From Catonia carolina (taxonomy: Eukaryota > Arthropoda > Insecta > Hemiptera > Achilidae), in the NCBI GenBank assembly GCA_035578175.1, contig JAQMRL010000011.1, positions 3,607,501-3,671,500 on the forward strand: a DNA stretch of 64,000 nt. Direction: 5' to 3'. The notes under the pieces were generated by a model. It worked only from the letters and a program-made list of their open reading frames with translations, made no database searches and had not been told where the DNA came from. The stretch's first letter is position 1. Each line of letters begins with the position of its first letter. Position numbers and translations under genes: made by a program. Of this stretch, positions 22,560 through 33,880 are shown piece by piece.

Positions 22560-23264
22560 AATTCATTATATAAATGTAAATTCGTTCAGAGCAATCTCAG
22601 ACTCACGGTTTCATATGTTGTTTGGCGTCTTAGGCCGCAAGTCCTCGCTACCTCTACACTTAAAAGTCATCTTCTATAAATCACTAGTACGGCCAATCTG
22701 GCTATATGGTGGACCAGTGTTTGGAGCCTGTCACAATACAATACTGAATATTCTTCAACGACACCAATCAAAAAAACTTAGAGCAAAACAAACGCACCTT
22801 TTTACGTAACCAATCATACATACACTTTACGGAGACCTGAAAGTACCAACGGTTCGAGACTTTGTAAACACAACATACAACTCATTACACACGAAGACAA
22901 CACATCTACACACATCGACCACATAAACACAAATGTCCAGTCTATTTCAACTAACGATCTCCCTGTTAACAGAAGACTGAAACGAAGGTGGAATCTTCTC
23001 CGACCACCATAAAAATAGCAAAAACAAAACATTTTAATTTTAATTTTCATGCCTGTTTCATTTGGTAAAAAAAGAAAATCATTATCATTAAAAATTGGCA
23101 CCACATCCTTGAAAAAATTTCACGCCGAAATCGGTCACTGGATTGATTCACATTCACGTCACTTTCCCGCTATTACTCATTCATTTCATCTCATTTAATA
23201 ATTGTGCTTGAAAAATTGTACAGTTGTAAATAAAACATAAAGTTGAAGCCAAAAACAAAAAAAA
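22560..23264 (+). pseudogene. Jockey-type LINE, 5'-truncated, with 10-bp target duplication
   Basis: The frame reads SRFHMLFGVLGRKSSLPLHL, KVIFYKSLVRPIWLYGGPVF and TILNILQRHQSKKLRAKQTH, the post-RT region of Jockey-clade polymerases. After frameshifts it continues as YVTNHTYTLYGDLKVPTVRD and ends RRLKRRWNLLRPP-stop, comparable to the RRLKRRWSRDLLI end of the LINE at 61454-62546. A 3' UTR with ttgtaaataaaacataaag and a poly-A tail follows. The sequence ccgttcggta occurs at 22550-22559 and again at 23265-23274, directly flanking it. That is a target-site duplication and fixes the insertion at 705 bp. The catalytic part of RT lies 5' of the truncation. Confidence 0.9.
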
Positions 23265-23274
23265 CCGTTCGGTA

Positions 23275-23686
23275 GAACTCGGTATTCAAGGGCAAACAGA
23301 ATCTCCTTTTAAAGTACGAGAAAATTTTAAAGTATATTGGACTAAATTTTTCGTTTTTAATATACGTTTATTAAAATTGTGATAGTTTGTTTAATTGCAG
23401 GCATTAATTTCAAAATCGCTAGGTTAACATTGTTCGTAATGACTACAATATTATCAATATTTTTGATTAAGTAAAATTTTCAATACTTGGATGTTAACAG
23501 ATCTTCATGTTTCATGACCCCTGAAGCCAAAAAATTAGTTTCTTAGTAGGAGCCAAAAGCTGCTATTTGCAAATTAATATTAAATATCACATCAAAATTG
23601 GTTCATTCTGGAATTACAAGCTCAGAATGCTATCAGTGTACGAAAAAATAATTTTAACAATAGTTTATTTTATTTTATTTAGTGTG
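23275..23686. other. unassigned
   Basis: AT-rich; no feature seen. Confidence 0.4.
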
Positions 23687-24059
23687 TTGTTAGTCATCAG
23701 CCGAAAGGCTGGTTTGAACCTCTAGACTTTACTTAGTAAAACGAAGAGTGAGGTGGTTTACCATGCTTTTCTCACTGAGTGGAAAAGTACTCATATCAGC
23801 ATGTTAGACCGTCTGAAAAGTATCTACCTTCCATCCTGCAAATTACACCTTCATTCACCACAGGGTCAGACTGTGTAATAAAATTCATTAATATCAGAGG
23901 AGATAACTCTGACTAGTGTATTTTACACGTCTACCTCTTCTATTTTTATATGCTTTTGTAAAAAAATTGGTGTGATAAGAAACAGAACTATTTATTGTAG
24001 CCCTGGATAGCAGATCGAAATCAAATAATGTTACACTCCATCTGCCTGTTATATGGGCA
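23687..24059 (-). mobile_element. family A retroposon, copy 8
   Basis: Full length but with several small deletions. The sense frame starts MNFITQSDPVVNE, then shifts. Confidence 0.85.
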
Positions 24060-24225
24060 TATTTATTTAGTATGTAACTTAATTAACCCGCTGTGGAAGC
24101 TTCTTTATGTATGTTATTTTGGTGTTAATAATTACAAAGGAGCGTCGATTAACCGAACGTCAATCATCCAAACCGTCAATTATCCGAATTATTCATCGAT
24201 GTAAAAATACATATTTACTCACGCA

Positions 24226-24390
24226 GATGCCTTTCTGCCCTAGAAACTGCAATGCCATGGTATGAACAGCAGCCTGAATTTAGTGCTCCTGAAATATACT
24301 TACTAAAAAGAATGAGACATATTAGTGTTACAAAAATTTCAGTCTTAGTTCAAAAGAAAATTCAAGATTTTTTTTTTAAATTTTTGTGTA
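24226..24390 (+). pseudogene. Tigger/Jerky-type transposase C-terminal fragment
   Basis: Reads ALETAMPWYEQQPEFSAPEI, then YLLKRMRHISVTKISVLVQKKIQDFF. The WYEQQPE..LLLKR(L/M)R....L.QKKI.DFF ending is the characteristic tail of Jerky-like and Tigger-derived proteins. The DDE catalytic domain and the N-terminal CENP-B-type DNA-binding domain are missing through internal deletion. Beyond DFF the frame runs on to 24590 in AT-rich sequence with no similarity. It keeps the correct position relative to the TA-flanked termini. Confidence 0.8.
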
Positions 24391-24597
24391 GTATGTGCAA
24401 GTGCGTTAAAAAATATTTCATAAAGGGTTTTACCGTAGTTTTATTCGTTAATTTATTGAGTTTTAAATTTGTATTTTCCCGTTTGTTTTTATTATCTTTA
24501 GTACTTGACATTTGCAATAAATGCAATAAATTAGTGGTTTTTAATTCAAAGTTTATGCTAGCCTTTATTAAACATTTATTACCCTATTAAACATTTG

Positions 24598-24988
24598 TGT
24601 TGTTTTGGTCAACAGCCGAACGACTGGTTTGAACATTAGAGGTTTTACTAAGTAAAAACGAGGAGTGAGGTGGTTTACTATTGCCTTCTTCACTGAGTTG
24701 AAAAATTATGCTTATCAGCATGCCAGGCCCTCCGAAAAGCACCCACTTTCTACCCTGCAAATGGCACCTTCACTTCATTCACAACAGGTTCTGGTTGTAT
24801 AGTGAAATTCATTACTCTCAGAGGAGATAACTCGGACTAGTGTCTTTTACACCTCTACCTCTTCTGTTCTTAAATAGTTCAGTCATATAATTGTCTGACT
24901 ATATGATAAGAAACAGAACTATTTTTGTAGCCCTGAAACTACCAGATCGAGTGCAATTATTTAACACTCTATCTGCCCGTTGTGGGCA
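24598..24988 (-). mobile_element. family A retroposon, copy 9
   Basis: Full-length copy inside the Tigger-like element. A 26-bp sequence beginning aacatttatta is present at 24571-24596 and 24994-25019 with two mismatches, probably an unusually long target duplication. The sense frame MNFTIQPEPVVNEVKVPFAG ends at a stop. Confidence 0.85.
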
Positions 24989-25147
24989 AATTCAACATTT
25001 ATTAACCTGTTAAACATTTAGATTATATTACATTGTTACGGTGGAATGTATCAAATTACAATATTTAGCGTGTTTGATTATCCGAACAGTTTGGTTATCA
25101 AAGCCGCTCTGGTCCCAATTAGTTCGTATAACTGACGCTCTAATGTA

Positions 25148-25918
25148 TATATTTTTGAAGGTTTACAATTTGTTGAATTACCAAGGGATATAGTTATAAG
25201 GTTTTTACAATAAAAATAGCTTCTCGTTCTTCCAGATAAACTAATTAAATTCATCTTGCAACTTATATTATTCTTATTTATTACAACAGTTAGTAATAAC
25301 CTCCGAATTTAAAAATTATTAATCATGATCTATAATTTGATCACTGAAACTTTACTTTGTGTAGTGAGTCATTTGATTTTGGTTTCTCTAATGTGGTTAG
25401 TGGTTGGGAATGGAAATTTTGTTTACTTAGTGTGCAAATAAGGGGCTGAGTGCTTTAAGGGGATCTGTCCTACTGAATACAAATTTTGTGTAGTTTAAAG
25501 TGAAAACTTAAAACTACATTAATCGTATTTTTAATGCTAGTCTACTACCTTTTCTTTCCTTGCTTCTTCTAACTAAAAACAAAAAATAAAATGTATTTTT
25601 CTTTGTTACAGGTACGTAAAAGTATAATATGTCGAATTCGTAAGTACTAATATTTAAAAGTTATTATAAATATAGACTTTATTACTAATTCTGTACCAAT
25701 TACACATTTGTGCTAGTATTGTAGAATCACTAAAGTGTGTGTCATATCATTGTGAGATTCAACATCTTGCATTACTGATCTAGCGTTTTTGGATGTACAG
25801 ATAAGTAAAAGTAATTTAAGGTTACATCACACAATAAATACATAACTAAAACTGTATAATGAAGTGAAAGGATAGGAGCTTTTTACTTATTTGGAGCTTA
25901 AGGTTTTGAGGATTATTA
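25148..25918. other. unassigned
   Basis: AT-rich; nothing recognised. Confidence 0.4.
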
Positions 25919-26267
25919 TTTGTTGTTTAAATCATCAGCCGATAGGCTGGTTTGAATCTCCAGAGGCTTTACTAAGAAAACGAGGAGTGAGTTGGTTTAC
26001 AATTGCCTTCCTCATTGAATGGAAAAGTATGATTTTTAGCATTCCCAGCCTGCAAATGACACCTTCTTTTTTCACCACAAGGACTGGTTGTATAATGAAA
26101 TTCTTTATTCTTAGTAAGATAACTCTGACAAGTGTCTTTTACACCTTATAATTATAATTTACCATATAATCTGCTGACTATGTGGTAAGAAATAGATTAT
26201 TTTTTTAGCTCTGGAACTAGTAGAACGAGTGGAAATAATTTAACACTCCACCTGCCTGTTATGGGCA
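25919..26267 (-). mobile_element. family A retroposon, copy 10
   Basis: Both ends present (tgttgtttaaatcatcagcc and cctgttatgggca). An internal ~40-bp segment is deleted between gatttttagcattcccag and cctgcaaatgac. Confidence 0.85.
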
Positions 26268-27121
26268 AATTTGTGTACTCTATTTGTTTTTTTTTTGTAA
26301 ATTTTTTATAAACCACTCAATACCAAACGAACGTTTTTGATTTTTTTTTAAATATTCAGAATTATTTTTTAATTTACATAACACTATAACGTACAAACAT
26401 TAATTTTTTTCTGTATTTGTTATAAAGCTTATAATACATCATCAGAATGGGCAAAAATAATACAACACACCATAATAATTATATGTAACTATATATTTTT
26501 TGCATAGTTTTAAAACTTCTCTGCTTGTCATCACAGGTTCAGGAATAACATTGATTTATCTGTCTGCTAGTTTAATTTTGTTTAGTTTGTAAAATACATT
26601 TAAGAAAGAATTTATTATTTATTTATTATTATTTATTAATAATTTTCAAATGTCCTACTAAGATAACGTGTAAAACATTCCTGTCCAAAACAAGAAATCT
26701 TCCTTTAGGACAGGATTTACTTTTCTTTATTTTAATTTGTACTTCTGTGCTTTCCTGTTATTAAAACCCACGCACGCACGCGTAATGTGAACAACACATA
26801 TATCATGAAATGGTGTAGGTTTGTTGAAAATAGTGTCGCTTTGTCAAAGAGATTGATAGGTCGTGTCACATTGTTCGGAGACAACGCTTCGTCTTCCTTA
26901 ACGATAATACACATTGTAAGTTTGTTATAAAATCTGTGGTTTTGTGAACAAATTGAAATTATTATCTTCGGACGTAGAAGTTGTCAAGAATATTGAAGTT
27001 AACTTAACTTTACCGCACATCATATTTCTTAAACCAATCCTAAATAAATAGTCTCATGTCAACTTTTATTCGATCCTACAGTTTATTTCAAAATATAATA
27101 CAGTTTCCTTAATGTTAAATT
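26268..27121. other. unassigned
   Basis: AT-rich, with a small cacgcacgcacgcg patch near 26767. No coding signal. Confidence 0.4.
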
Positions 27122-27590
27122 CTTCTTCTGCGTCTTCATTTTATGGATTAGGTAGCTCTGCCTGTTCCGGAAACCATCTTCTTCTCGGGCGTCCAACACT
27201 TTTCTACCCGTGGGTTTATATGCTTGGGCAAACGGTTTTCACTCATTTATTCTAAATGTTTGCACTAGATCCTCTATGAATTTTCATTCTCTTATATAGG
27301 CCGTTAATTCCCAGTTTATCCGTGTATCCGCATTTATTCCTATCCTCTTAGTGCAGTCTTCAGAAACCTCTGAACTACTTCCAGAAACCTCATTTCCGCC
27401 CCTTCCAACTTAACTCGTTCCCGCTTGAAATAGCATGCACCTCCTTTCATATAACACCATAGGTATCGCTATAATTTTAAATGTGTATCTTTTCTAGCCT
27501 TACGCTTCAACGTTTTATTTATCATTTTGCAAATATTCTCAAACTTATTTAAGTTTCTGCGTCACGTCCTTCTTGTTTACGAAAGATAGT
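27122..27590 (-). pseudogene. LINE C-terminal region, PNP-ending family
   Basis: The minus strand reads FKIIAIPMVLYERRCMLFQ (the AxPxLLYGSE..-like block), then IGINADTRINWELTAYIRE-like and IEDLVQTFRINE segments, KPTGRKVLDARRRWFPEQ, and ends AELPNP-stop with an AAGAAGAA tail at 27122. Order and ending match 6759-7290, but it is more decayed, with many stops and shifts. RT is absent. Confidence 0.65.
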
Positions 27591-27995
27591 CATATCCAAA
27601 ATATTTAAAATTAATATTTTAAATGTTAGCATTAATTTGGTTTTACCTCACCGGAAATTTCCCCGTTCATTTTAAATAAAAATAAACGACTTACTTCACT
27701 TTCACCTACCACGTCAACCTACAATAGTTTTGATTATATAAAATTTTCTCCTGGCCAATTCAGCTCAATAAGTTTTCAGAATAAAATAAAATATTTGTCT
27801 CATAAAGACTTTTACAAATTTTTTAACTGGTGATAAAAGGGCAGTAAGTTTTTTCATTACCCTCTGCTGCTTTTCTAAAAATCCTGGACCACAAGTTCAA
27901 ATTTGTCGTAAAAGGGTTTTATAAATTAAAATTGTGGAAGTTCAAAACGACTTGTCTGCAGATGATACATCCACATTGATATTTAATCAAAAATA
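27591..27995. other. unassigned
   Basis: No feature recognised. Confidence 0.35.
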
Positions 27996-28820
27996 TCTAT
28001 TGTGAAACACTCACACGCTTTATCTTGCCAGTGCAAATAATGAACAATATACACTAACATTAGTAATAAAACATTAGAAATAAACAAAAAAACTAACCTC
28101 AAAAAAACATAACCTAATATTAATCATGAGTGAATGAAACCTAACCTTAGTTTGGCTTAATAATACAAAAATCACTCACTCTTTCATGCTAAATTAGACT
28201 TGTAGAGAAAAAATAAAACTTATAGATCTTTTAATTTCCTATAAATTTCTATACATCTTTGTCGTAAAATGTAAACTAAGGCCGAAGTTTAAAAAAAAAT
28301 CCATTTTTCTACAGATTTTCATGAAAAAAAACCAAACAGAAAATCACCAATTATCACTAAACTAAGCGTTATAGAAAGAATTGTTTGAAATAAAAGTTGT
28401 AGATTTCTAAATTGTTTACAACTTTGATATATACATTTTCGTCCTAAAATGTATATTAAGGCCGTAATCTTGAAAAAACATTTTTTTCTTCGAGAGTTCA
28501 GCCTCCCCGAGCATTTTAGCAGACATTGTACCTATCCTTGTCTTGTAGAGCATAAAAAATATGGTAAATAAGGCGATTTTTACAAAATCGTTGAAGCCGT
28601 TTTTGAGAAAATCGCAAAAAAGTGAAAAATTACGCGAATAAACTACTACTCTCAGTTGACCGATTTTGATGAAAATGTTCGTGTCAGGTTCTCTAGTGGT
28701 ACCTAACTTAAGTTTCAAGTTTCAACTTCGTACGAAGTTCCGTTCCTGAGATATTTTGTTCAAGCACGCACACAGACCAATTGCTAAAAACATGATTTTG
28801 GGTTTAAGGGCATTATCTGA
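27996..28820 (+). mobile_element. family C element, copy 2
   Basis: Sense orientation, starting tctattgtgaaacactcacacg. It keeps the family C block order through to ccaattgctaaaaacatga, then decays; the terminal hairpin is not recognisable. A 100-codon antisense frame (28416-28718) is incidental and also occurs in other C copies. Confidence 0.8.
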
Positions 28821-29650
28821 TTTTAAAAATCGGGATTTAGTGTTCTGAAAGTAATACTTACCGTGGGGACATAGCGATGTGAAACCGGGAAAAACAATAA
28901 ACCAGTTTGTATGCTTCCATTGGGTTTAACAGTATACCGGGAGCAGAACAGGCACAATTGCTGGTATTTAATTTGAGAAATTTCAGCTTAACGAAGCACC
29001 TGAAAAAATAATAGCAATACGGATAAATAATTATATTAAATATTTTAATAATACTGACCATATCACGTATTATTGTAGGAGTATTATGTTCAATATTTGA
29101 TGTAAGTTTGTTGATACACACACTCACTTATATTATGATAAATGAATGTAATTTGCATACATATAGGTTATCTACGTGTGTATATATGTTGAAAATGGTT
29201 GCTGATATATTTTACGATTCCTGTTACGATATATTCTCTAATTTCCATACACTGCTTCTCATTTTCTATACCGAACAACGCAGTTAGTTACATTATAAAC
29301 ACAATTTTGAATTTATGAAAAGCTAGAAATTCTTTTTTCAATGCTGTTCCTTATTGTTTAACGTTTAATTATTATTAATTTTATATATATCCAGATTCGT
29401 TTAAGAATTCATTTACTTTATCCATCCCCGTGGTAGGTTTTAATTAATTTGTGCAGCAATACAAAAATGTAATCAATGCATTAAAGTTTGTCCCTGTAGT
29501 AATTAGTCACGCCTAAATAAATATGATCGATACGGATTTTTCTGAAATTAAATTGATTATAAAAATATTTAAACTAAAAAAATATTTAATAGTTGAAAAA
29601 ATAAATTTTTAATGTTATAATTATATTATCAACAACACATAAATTTCACA
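28821..29650. other. unassigned
   Basis: AT-rich; an 89-codon frame at 28858-29127 (minus) has no recognisable motif. Confidence 0.4.
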
Positions 29651-29652
29651 TA

Positions 29653-30629
29653 CGAGGTGTGGCTATTAAATAACGAGCCTGACGTTGTAAAAAATTTATT
29701 TTTACTTTATACATAATCACTTATTGTCACCTTCAATATACACTCCTTCTCTATCCCTACAACGCTCCATGGCAATTTTCCATTGTTGGGAACAGTGCTG
29801 GAAGTCATCTTCTATCAGCTCCTTCAGGACACGTGTCGCTTTCTCTTTTACAGCTTCCACAGACTTGAATCTTGTCCCTTCTTTTAATGCAGATTTCACC
29901 TTAGGGAACAGGTAGAAGAAAATAAAATGTGACAAAACGAGGTGTTTTACTTATGATCCGGAAACGAAGCGCCAATCCATGCACTGAAAAAGCCGAACTT
30001 CACCGAGAGCTAAAAAAGCTCGAATGAGCAAGTCAAAATTTAAAGCAATGATGATTGATTTTTTTTTTATATCCATGGGATTATGTACCTTCACTGGGTT
30101 CCTGAAGGTCAAACAATTAATCAGTACCTTAGTACCTGTAGGTTCCTGTAGGTCAATCAATTAATCAATACCTTAGGTACTTTCTAAACTACGTTAAAGA
30201 GTAAGGAAAAAACGCCCCGAAATGTGGAAAGACAAATCATGGGTTCTTCATCAAGACAATGCGCCAGCTCATTTCGCGTTATCTGACAAGAGGTTCCTAG
30301 CCAAGTACAGTGTCTCAGTGTTATAACATCCACCTTATTCACCAAAACTTGCACCATGTGACTTCTACCTTTTCCCTAAGGTGAAATCTGCATTAAAAGA
30401 AGAGTCAAGATTTGAGTCTGTGGAAGCTGTAAAAGAGAAAGCGGCATGTGTCCCTGAAAGAGCTGACAGAAAATGACTTCCAGCACTGTTTCCAACAATG
30501 GAAAATTCGCATGGAGCGTTGTAGGGATAGAGAAGGAGTGTATATTGAAGGTGACAATAAGTGATTATGTATAATATATAAATAAAATTTTTTACAACGT
30601 CAGTCTCGTTATTTAATAGCCACATCTCG
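29653..30629 (+). mobile_element. palindromic mariner derivative 1
   Basis: Ends CGAGGTGTGGCTATTAAATA (left) and CGAGATGTGGCTATTAAATA (right, complement), each flanked by TA, total 977 bp. The element is head to head: 29653-29918 is the inverted 3' end of the transposase gene plus 3' UTR. The same 3' end occurs in normal orientation at about 30365-30629. Between them runs the transposase from the first catalytic Asp onward. So both termini are copies of the original right end, and the true left end and N-terminal coding part are missing. The same layout recurs at 31548-32488. Confidence 0.9.
29928..30564 (+). pseudogene. mariner transposase, catalytic to C-terminal part
   Basis: Cut-and-paste DD34D transposase remnant. 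It begins at CDKTRCFTYDPETKRQS (first Asp block, normally C/GDE.W), then SPRAKKARMSKSKFKAM. After a shift caused by a small local duplication (30120-30165) it reads RPEMWKDKSWVLHQDNAPAH (second Asp) and HPPYSPKLAPCDFYLFPKVK (third Asp). I count 34 residues between the second and third Asp. It ends DFQHCFQQWKIRMERCRDRE..YIEGDNK-stop (stop 30562-30564). Stops (MH-stop-K, VL-stop-HPP) and shifts make it non-functional. The N-terminal helix-turn-helix region is absent and replaced by an inverted 3' segment. Confidence 0.9.
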
Positions 30630-30631
30630 TA

Positions 30632-31545
30632 CAGACTCAGCTAAATATTTTTTGATTACACATAGAGAGACGGCTAAATTTGGAGAACACGTTAAGAGAA
30701 ACACATTAAGAAACGGAAACAGCTAGACTTAAAATTCAAATAACTCTTTTGGATACTCAAACCAACATGAAAATTATTATTTCAAAACAAAGTTTTAATT
30801 TAGAAAACCAGTCTGGACCTTCGGTATCCAGCTATGTACTTGACAAACAACCACTTTCACAAAGACCTTTTTATCTCAACAGTTTCTCAAAGCAGAATTT
30901 TTTAATTTTATTACATATAATATTCGAAAAACTAATTGAATCTCACAAAAATTATTTGGAAGACAATTTATTGGATCACGGTAGTACGATACGAAGGCTC
31001 AAAAGGAGGCACCGGACATATTTATTTGTTTAGTAATTTATAGAAGCCTACTACTATTGGTTTTCTTTCCAAATTTATTGTGTTTTGTACAAGATTGTAC
31101 AAAATTTCAGTATTGTAGTTGCAGTAGAGATAGAATTATCTAAAATAAATTTTTCCGTAACGTTAATTAAAACTAACGTACGTTTACGTGATTCGCAATT
31201 TACATAATTATTGTTGGAGGTATTAATATTTTTATAAATTTATTAGAAATAAAAAGCAAATTATTTGCATTGAATGGTTTTCATTTTTAACTTAGTTTAT
31301 TTATCCATAATTATATGAATACAACTAACGAATGGTGGGTGTTACGTTATTAACTGTGGATTCATTTTGTAACTAAACCAATTAATAAAATTTGGAATTA
31401 TTACTGTATATTCACTCCAGCTTCGTTTTAGTCTTCGCTGGGAATTTTTGGATAAATTTCATTCTTTATATACAATACACAATTCTTAAATAAATGAACT
31501 ATTCCATTTACCGTTTCTGGAATAATGTTACGATATCAAAGACTA
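30632..31545. other. unassigned spacer between the two mariners
   Basis: AT-rich. A 94-codon frame (30749-31033) begins MDTQTNMKIIISKQSF; I cannot assign it and it may be chance. Confidence 0.35.
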
Positions 31546-31547
31546 TA

Positions 31548-32488
31548 CTAGTTGTGGCTATTAAATAACGAGATTGACTTAAAAAAATTTATTTTAATTT
31601 TATACATAATCACTTATTGTCACCTTCCATATACACACTCCTTCTCTAACCCTACAACGCTCTATGCGAATTTCACATTGTTGGAAACAGTGCTGGAAGT
31701 CATCTTCTGTCAGCTCCTTCAGGACACGTGCCGCTTTCTCTTTTACACCTTCCACAGACTCAAATCTTGTCCCTTCTTTTAATGCAGATTTCACCTTAGG
31801 GAACAGGTAGAAGTCACATAGTGCAAGATCTGGTGAATAAGGTGGATATTATAACACTGAGATGCTGTACTTGGCTAGGAACCTCTTGACAGATAACAGG
31901 GAATGAGCTGGCGCATTGTCTTGGTGGAGAACCCATGATTTGTCCTTCCACATTTCGGGGCGTTTTTTCCTTACTCTTTAACGTAGTTTAGAAAGTACCT
32001 TAAGGAAGTAATATTAATTAATTGTTTGACCTTTAGGAACCCGGTGAAGGTACACAATCCCATGGACATAAAAAAAACAATCATCATTGCTTTAAATTTT
32101 GGCTTGCTTATTCGAGCTTTTTTGGCTCTCGGTGAAGTTCGGCTCTTTCAGTGCATAGACTGGCACTTCATTTCCGGATCATAAGTAAAAAAACCACGTT
32201 TCATTACATGTTATTATCGTTTCCAAAAAATTTGGGTCATTTTCAATCGCGTACAAAGTACCAGTACAAACATTTTTGCGAACTTTATTTCAAACATTTT
32301 TGAACAGCACGTGTCCTGAAGCAGCTGACAGAAGATGACTTCCAGCACTGTTTCCAACAATGGAAAATTCCCATGGAGCGTTGTAGGTATACAGAAGGAG
32401 TGTATATTGAAGGTGACAATAAGTGATTATGTATAAATTAAAAATAAAATTTTTTACGTCAGTCTCGTTATTTAATAGCCACACCTCG
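31548..32488 (-). mobile_element. palindromic mariner derivative 2
   Basis: A 941-bp element with TA on both sides. The right terminus (complement) CGAGGTGTGGCTATTAAATA is intact; the left one is slightly degraded (CTAGTTGTGGCTATT). The minus strand carries the transposase from just before the first Asp to the 3' end (32306 down to 31548). The region 32307-32488 is an inverted second copy of the last ~182 bp of the gene and 3' UTR. It has the same head-to-head design as derivative 1, in opposite chromosomal orientation, with a different internal breakpoint. Confidence 0.9.
31610..32306 (-). pseudogene. mariner transposase, catalytic to C-terminal part
   Basis: Reads LETIITCNETWFF (first catalytic Asp replaced by Asn), TYDPEMKCQSMH-stop, SPRAKKARISKPKFKAMMIV, RPEMWKDKSWVLHQDNAPAH (second Asp), ITLMP/YSPDLALCDFYLF-type third block, then KSALKEGTRFESVEGVKEKA and DDFQHCFQQCEIRIERCR. 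A shift near the end replaces the usual YIEGDNK; the stop position is 31610-31612. It starts about 90 bp further 5' than derivative 1, so the two are separate deletions or decayed descendants of one palindromic parent. Confidence 0.85.
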
Positions 32489-32490
32489 TA

Positions 32491-33880
32491 CGTGATTTTT
32501 TTTAAATACATTTTTCTTTAAGATCATGCAAAATAGTATTGTCTTTATAATAGGAAAGCTTCCCCTTAATTTTTGAACAAAATTTTCTCAATTTTTTAGG
32601 ATTAATAAAGGTTTTAATACGATTTTTTCCGTGAAAAGTAGTTTCTTTCTCTACGTATATGGGGAGCTGAAATTGTATGTTTATGTGTAAATTGTAAGAT
32701 TGTCCTAACTATGTGATTATCTAATTACAATGATTGTAACAAGATTGATGAGTTAATTATAGTTAGTAAGTAGAGTTAGTTACATTGTATTTTTGTAAAA
32801 ACATGTAAGATATGGAAATGAAATTGTAATTCTAATTCTAACTAGATCCTTTTTCTCTGAAAAACACTAGGAATCACTATAATTGACACTCCTTCGTGTA
32901 TTTCAAACACGACATATACTATTCCACAAGAAATTAAGACATCTTAACCTACTTATTTCGAAATTTAAATTCATTACATCTACCGGGAAATTGCGACGAT
33001 GAATTAAACGATGATAGATTAGGGATCTTCTGTAAAATCAATTTCTGTCAATTTAATCGTCGAATTTGCATCAGTTCAACCTTTTGCAAAATTAACTCAA
33101 TTATCTAGTACGGGTTTAAGTTCGGAATTATATCACTAGCAAATGTTCGGGATATATGTTTTTTTGGGTTTACTAAAATGATGCGTTTGTTATATGTATA
33201 AACGTAATAAAGTGTGATTGTTAATGTTAGTAAACTATTGACGGTTAAAAGCCGACGTCAAAGTAATAATTAGGCTTTGTTAAACTGTAGTATATTAATG
33301 ATTTGTATTTATAAATAAAGTAGAGTTAAACGTGATTGGTGGAAGTTACTTTAATAAAATGGCGTAATTGACTGTTTCAAATTTATCGAAAACATTGAAG
33401 GCCAAATGTAAAGACGCTAAGTTGGTACCTAGTTGGAAGGGTTGCTCCTGTAACCACCGAGTTGAAAATATGTGTTTGTGCACCGGTTAAAAAATATATA
33501 ATATATTTTAAAGTAAAATGTATAAATTATAATTAAAAAAAGAGTCAGGTACTGAGAGTAAATTCTAGTTAAATGTAAAAGAACCATCAGATTACCACTC
33601 GTTTAAATATTCCATCTGCAGAACAACTTTATACCATCAGCTATAAATATGGACACCAACTAATGATTTCAACATCTACAGAACTATATACCTAAAGTAT
33701 CGGCAATTACAAAAAATTTGAGTTAACTCACAATAAACATTCAATTAAAAAATTTAAAGCGCTATTAAGAACAATAATTAAAAAATTTTAACCTTTATTT
33801 GTAATACATATCTATTGTTTTTTTTTTACTAAATAACTTGAATTTAATTATAATATTAACAATGGAATGTGTTGCTCTGG
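32491..33880. other. unassigned
   Basis: AT-rich 1.4 kb with no coding, tRNA-like or terminal-repeat signal. Confidence 0.4.

Larger units (their letters stand above)
24135..25145 (+). mobile_element. Tigger/pogo-type transposon, internally deleted
   Basis: Inverted termini CAAAGGAGCGTCGATTAACC (left) and CATTAGAGCGTCAGTTATAC (right, complement) share GAGCGTC, TTA and a following CGAAC. Each is flanked by TA (24133-24134 and 25146-25147), the target used by pogo/Tigger elements. Inside is the C-terminus of a Tigger/Jerky-type transposase (24226-24390). Most of the coding region is deleted, and a family A copy sits in the remainder. Confidence 0.8.

Noticed and set aside
22814..23104. 96-codon minus-strand frame
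   Set aside because: Antisense to the Jockey-type LINE at 22560-23264.
24391..24590. Extension of the Tigger C-terminal frame beyond the usual DFF end
   Set aside because: Phe/Val/Leu-rich run-on in AT-rich sequence; intact family members stop at DFF.
30749..31033. 94-codon plus-strand frame between the two mariners
   Set aside because: No recognisable motif, no matching frame elsewhere in the window, length within chance for 64 kb of AT-rich DNA.
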